NCBI GenBank assembly: GCA_009767595.1
Contig: VSDK01026450.1
Coordinates: 1-64,000, forward strand
DNA: 64,000 bases
Reading direction: 5' to 3'
Source: Symbiodinium kawagutii
Lineage: Eukaryota > Sar > Dinophyceae > Suessiales > Symbiodiniaceae
A program made the position numbers and the translations under genes. Of the stretch, positions 61,480 through 64,000 are shown piece by piece; positions within the stretch are counted from its first letter, which is position 1, and each line of letters begins with the position of its first letter. Under the pieces are notes generated by a model. It saw nothing but the letters and a program-made list of their open reading frames with translations, made no database searches and was not told where the DNA came from.

Positions 61480-62590
61480 TGGTTCAAACAACTGTCCAAC
61501 CCACCAACATCAACCAACCCAACCCAATCCAACCCAACTCAAATCAATCCAATCCACACCCACCAACCAACCACCAGCATTTGCAGCTGCTGCGCTGCTT
61601 TGCTGCACCTGGTAGTTGATTGTGGTCACCTCATCCCACAGCCCTGCGAGGTCTGTGGACTTCCAAACCATTGCCTGGCCGGTCATGGGCGAATGGTGGT
61701 TTTGATGTGGCTTAGTGGTGGGTTTGATGGTGAGTTTGATTGTGGGTTTCATGATGGTTTGATGGTGGGTTTGGTGGTGGTTCAATGGTGACCTGATAGA
61801 GGGAAGAATTGGATGTCAATGTTGAAGGCATCGATCACTAATGATGATCAGCCAGTAACAATGGTAATCTATCATATAATCAATGGTAATAATTGTGGCA
61901 AGGTTCCAGGTTCATGGTGGCTTATTTGTGGTTGATGATGCTTGGCTGTGGTTGATGATACTATTGTATCATGGTTCGTGATGCTTGATATTGGTTGAAA
62001 TTTATGTTTGAACATACCTGAACATGGGTGACTTGACTTTGATAATCGGCAAAAAAAGGATCAACAATAATGACTGCTGATATTCAATTGATGATTTGAA
62101 AAATCACAGGTTGAAAGGGCGATGCTGGTTGACCATTGGAAATAATATCCTTGCCCACAGTCAGCAAGGGAATTGTCCAGCTAATACTAATTACGCAATA
62201 ATGATGGCTGCTTGTGCTTAATGCTCAATGACAATAGCTACTCATAGCAAACCTCCATCTCTGGCACCTCAACCTCACCGTCAATTTTGAATCTCACCAC
62301 GATGTGTGTGGGGACCTTACGCAGAAATCCACGCAAATGACCATGGTTGGATCGCCATCCCAGGCCCAACCTTCATGCCGCGACTCTCTTTGGCACTGTA
62401 GTCCAATAGGCCATTGGTGAGGTCAATGCCTGCACTGCTGATGACCCAAGTCACCAGTGGTGTACGGGTTCCCTCGACTCTAAGTTGGGCCTGGAGATCC
62501 GGGGTGAGCTGCCAGCCAACACGTTGGCCACTGGCTCTCCAAAAAGGTGCTGTATTTTCTAAATCCCCACGCTCACCCCAAAAACTTTAA
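61480..62590. other. Repeat-rich background without a supported exon
   Basis: CCAACC-rich tract at 61500-61575, GTGGGTTTGATGGTG repeats at 61705-61790 and TGGTTGATGATG words near 61930. The GC-richer island at 62270-62540 shows no frame I would defend. Confidence 0.45.
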
Positions 62591-62794
62591 AAATGGCAAT
62601 GGTTTGATTGCTAGAAATGAACCGCTTTGAGCATATCCGATTACCAGCAATCAAGGGAGTCCAGATGCTTTGCGAGCTACTTCAATGAGTTACTGCAAAA
62701 TAAAACATGTGGTACAGCCAATATCAAACTGGTACACATGACCATTCCCACAGTTGGCACATCTCTCTATCACATCTATCAATATATAGGCGTA

Positions 62795-62860
62795 TATCTA
62801 TACATATATATTTATATATATATATATATATATCGGATATATATATATATATATATATAG
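62795..62860 (+). repeat. (AT)n compound microsatellite
   Basis: ATATATTTATATATATATAT broken by TATCGGATATATA; self-complementary on both sides of TCGGA. Confidence 0.94.
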
Positions 62861-63774
62861 AGTCATATACTTATGGACTCTCACAGCATGTACAACAAAT
62901 GTGATATTTGGCGGTGCAAGCTTGGACAAGCACCGCATGGTATCAAAGTAGGTACCTCAAAAACCAGAGTTTCAGTGAGTTTTCTCCACACCATTTTTTG
63001 ATTTGTGCTTCCTTGGAAAAGATGTTGGGCTTGGCCATACAATAAATGAATTACACACCGATGAATGATCCTGTCAAATTGAGACATTGTTCAGCCACCA
63101 GCAAAATATTCAGTGCAAGTAAATGTGGAACAAATCCATGTTGGATCTCTGTTTGCAGCAAAAAACCCACCAAGCATTCATCAAGTCCTGCGCCACTGCT
63201 TGAGATGGATCCAACTCAAGTTAATGCTACTAAAACACTGAATAAACTACCAAGCTGAACTAGCATCGTGACGCACTCTGAGCTGCCATCATCAAAATAT
63301 GTGTTTCTATGTTTCTTTGGCACTATACTGCTCCATGTCTGATCCATATTCATTGACCGTCAGGCAAAGTTGGGCGTCTTTTCTTTCCTGGCTATCAGGA
63401 AGACGATTGAACTATTCACCATACTGCACTAGTTATTTGCAGGTTTACCATGCCTGAATACCATTCACGGCTGCAATCTCATTCTCGGTATCCGTGAAAC
63501 GCCGAATCAAGGAGTGTTGTTTAAAACTCACTTCCTCTCGCAAAAATGGACCCAGGATAAGACAAAGCCTAGAGGTCAATGAATCATTGACCATAATCGG
63601 CGGATGACCATCATGGAAGAATCATGTATGACCAGCCTCCAGCTGCAGCCAACATGTCCAAGGACGGAGAAAAACTCATACTGTGCACCTACGACGAAAC
63701 AAGGGCAGCTTTGGCCGCAAAGTTCATTGTTGGTGGCACTTTTGTCCCTGAGAAATGATGATAATGGAGGATAG

Positions 63775-63777
<3 letters not shown>

Positions 63778-63816
<39 letters not shown>

Positions 63817-63855
63817 CTGGTGGTGGTGGTGGTGGTGGTGATGGTGGTGGTGCTG
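63778..63855 (+). repeat. (ATG)n(GTG)n microsatellite
   Basis: About twelve ATG triplets, then about seven GTG/GTGGTG triplets; reads as Ser, Ile, Pro or Thr runs in incidental minus frames. Confidence 0.95.
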
Positions 63856-64000
63856 GCAACATAATGCAGGTGACCATGACGATCTTGATGAATTGTGATG
63901 AACATGATGATGCCGGTGAGTTATGATAATCCCGTGACTGCGTAATGATATATTTGCTCACCACCAAAGATCATGGCCATTTTCCCTCAGATCAGGACAT

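Overview
This window is eukaryotic nuclear DNA and it starts at a chromosome end. The first 45 bases are C-strand telomere (CCCTAAA with some CCCTAAAA), correctly oriented for a left end. Arabidopsis-type telomeres occur in land plants, many green algae and some dinoflagellates; nothing here fixes the lineage. There are no bacterial operons, phage modules or CRISPR arrays, and I recognise no protein family. The one gene identified with good confidence is a tRNA-Lys(CTT) on the minus strand near 30.4 kb, with some weak positions.

Bases 1-12,600 are a subtelomere made of successive unrelated tandem arrays: about 31 bp units carrying TTAGGG (46-180), about 19 bp (2830-3075), 238 bp (3990-4462), a purine-rich 5-mer array (4463-4870), 30 bp (5999-6428), 72 bp (6530-7165), 15 bp (7170-9165), 77 bp (9168-9700), 16 bp (10125-10490) and about 92 bp (10670-11480). 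Two fold-back structures lie among them (215-307 and 4889-5222). Long open frames in the 15 and 30 bp arrays exist only because the period is a multiple of three. From 12.6 to 14.06 kb the DNA is extremely AT-rich and contains a 759 bp assembly gap (13123-13881).

From 14.06 kb to the end the character changes. A moderately AT-rich background is strewn with CCATCA/TGATGG words, microsatellites and short inverted-repeat elements. GC-richer islands of about 70-300 bp are scattered through it on both strands. Many are open frames bounded by AG...GT splice-like dinucleotides, some with near-consensus donors (GTGAGT, GTAAGA, GTAAGC, GTATGT). I read this as intron-rich gene territory with short exons, and list the best islands as candidate exons of unknown product at low to moderate confidence. 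Several islands are open on both strands, so strand and frame are provisional, and they cannot yet be joined into gene models. The one encouraging pair is 52.58-53.5 kb (+), where two neighbours have compatible splice phase.

The most interesting non-genic signals are a dispersed family of roughly 90-120 bp elements with TTTCTCAAAAT...GGGACC inverted termini (at least five near-complete copies), a 330 bp element with 40 bp inverted ends that begin in TAATATTAC and enclose interstitial telomere repeats, and a fossil 72 bp satellite unit embedded in the 15 bp array.
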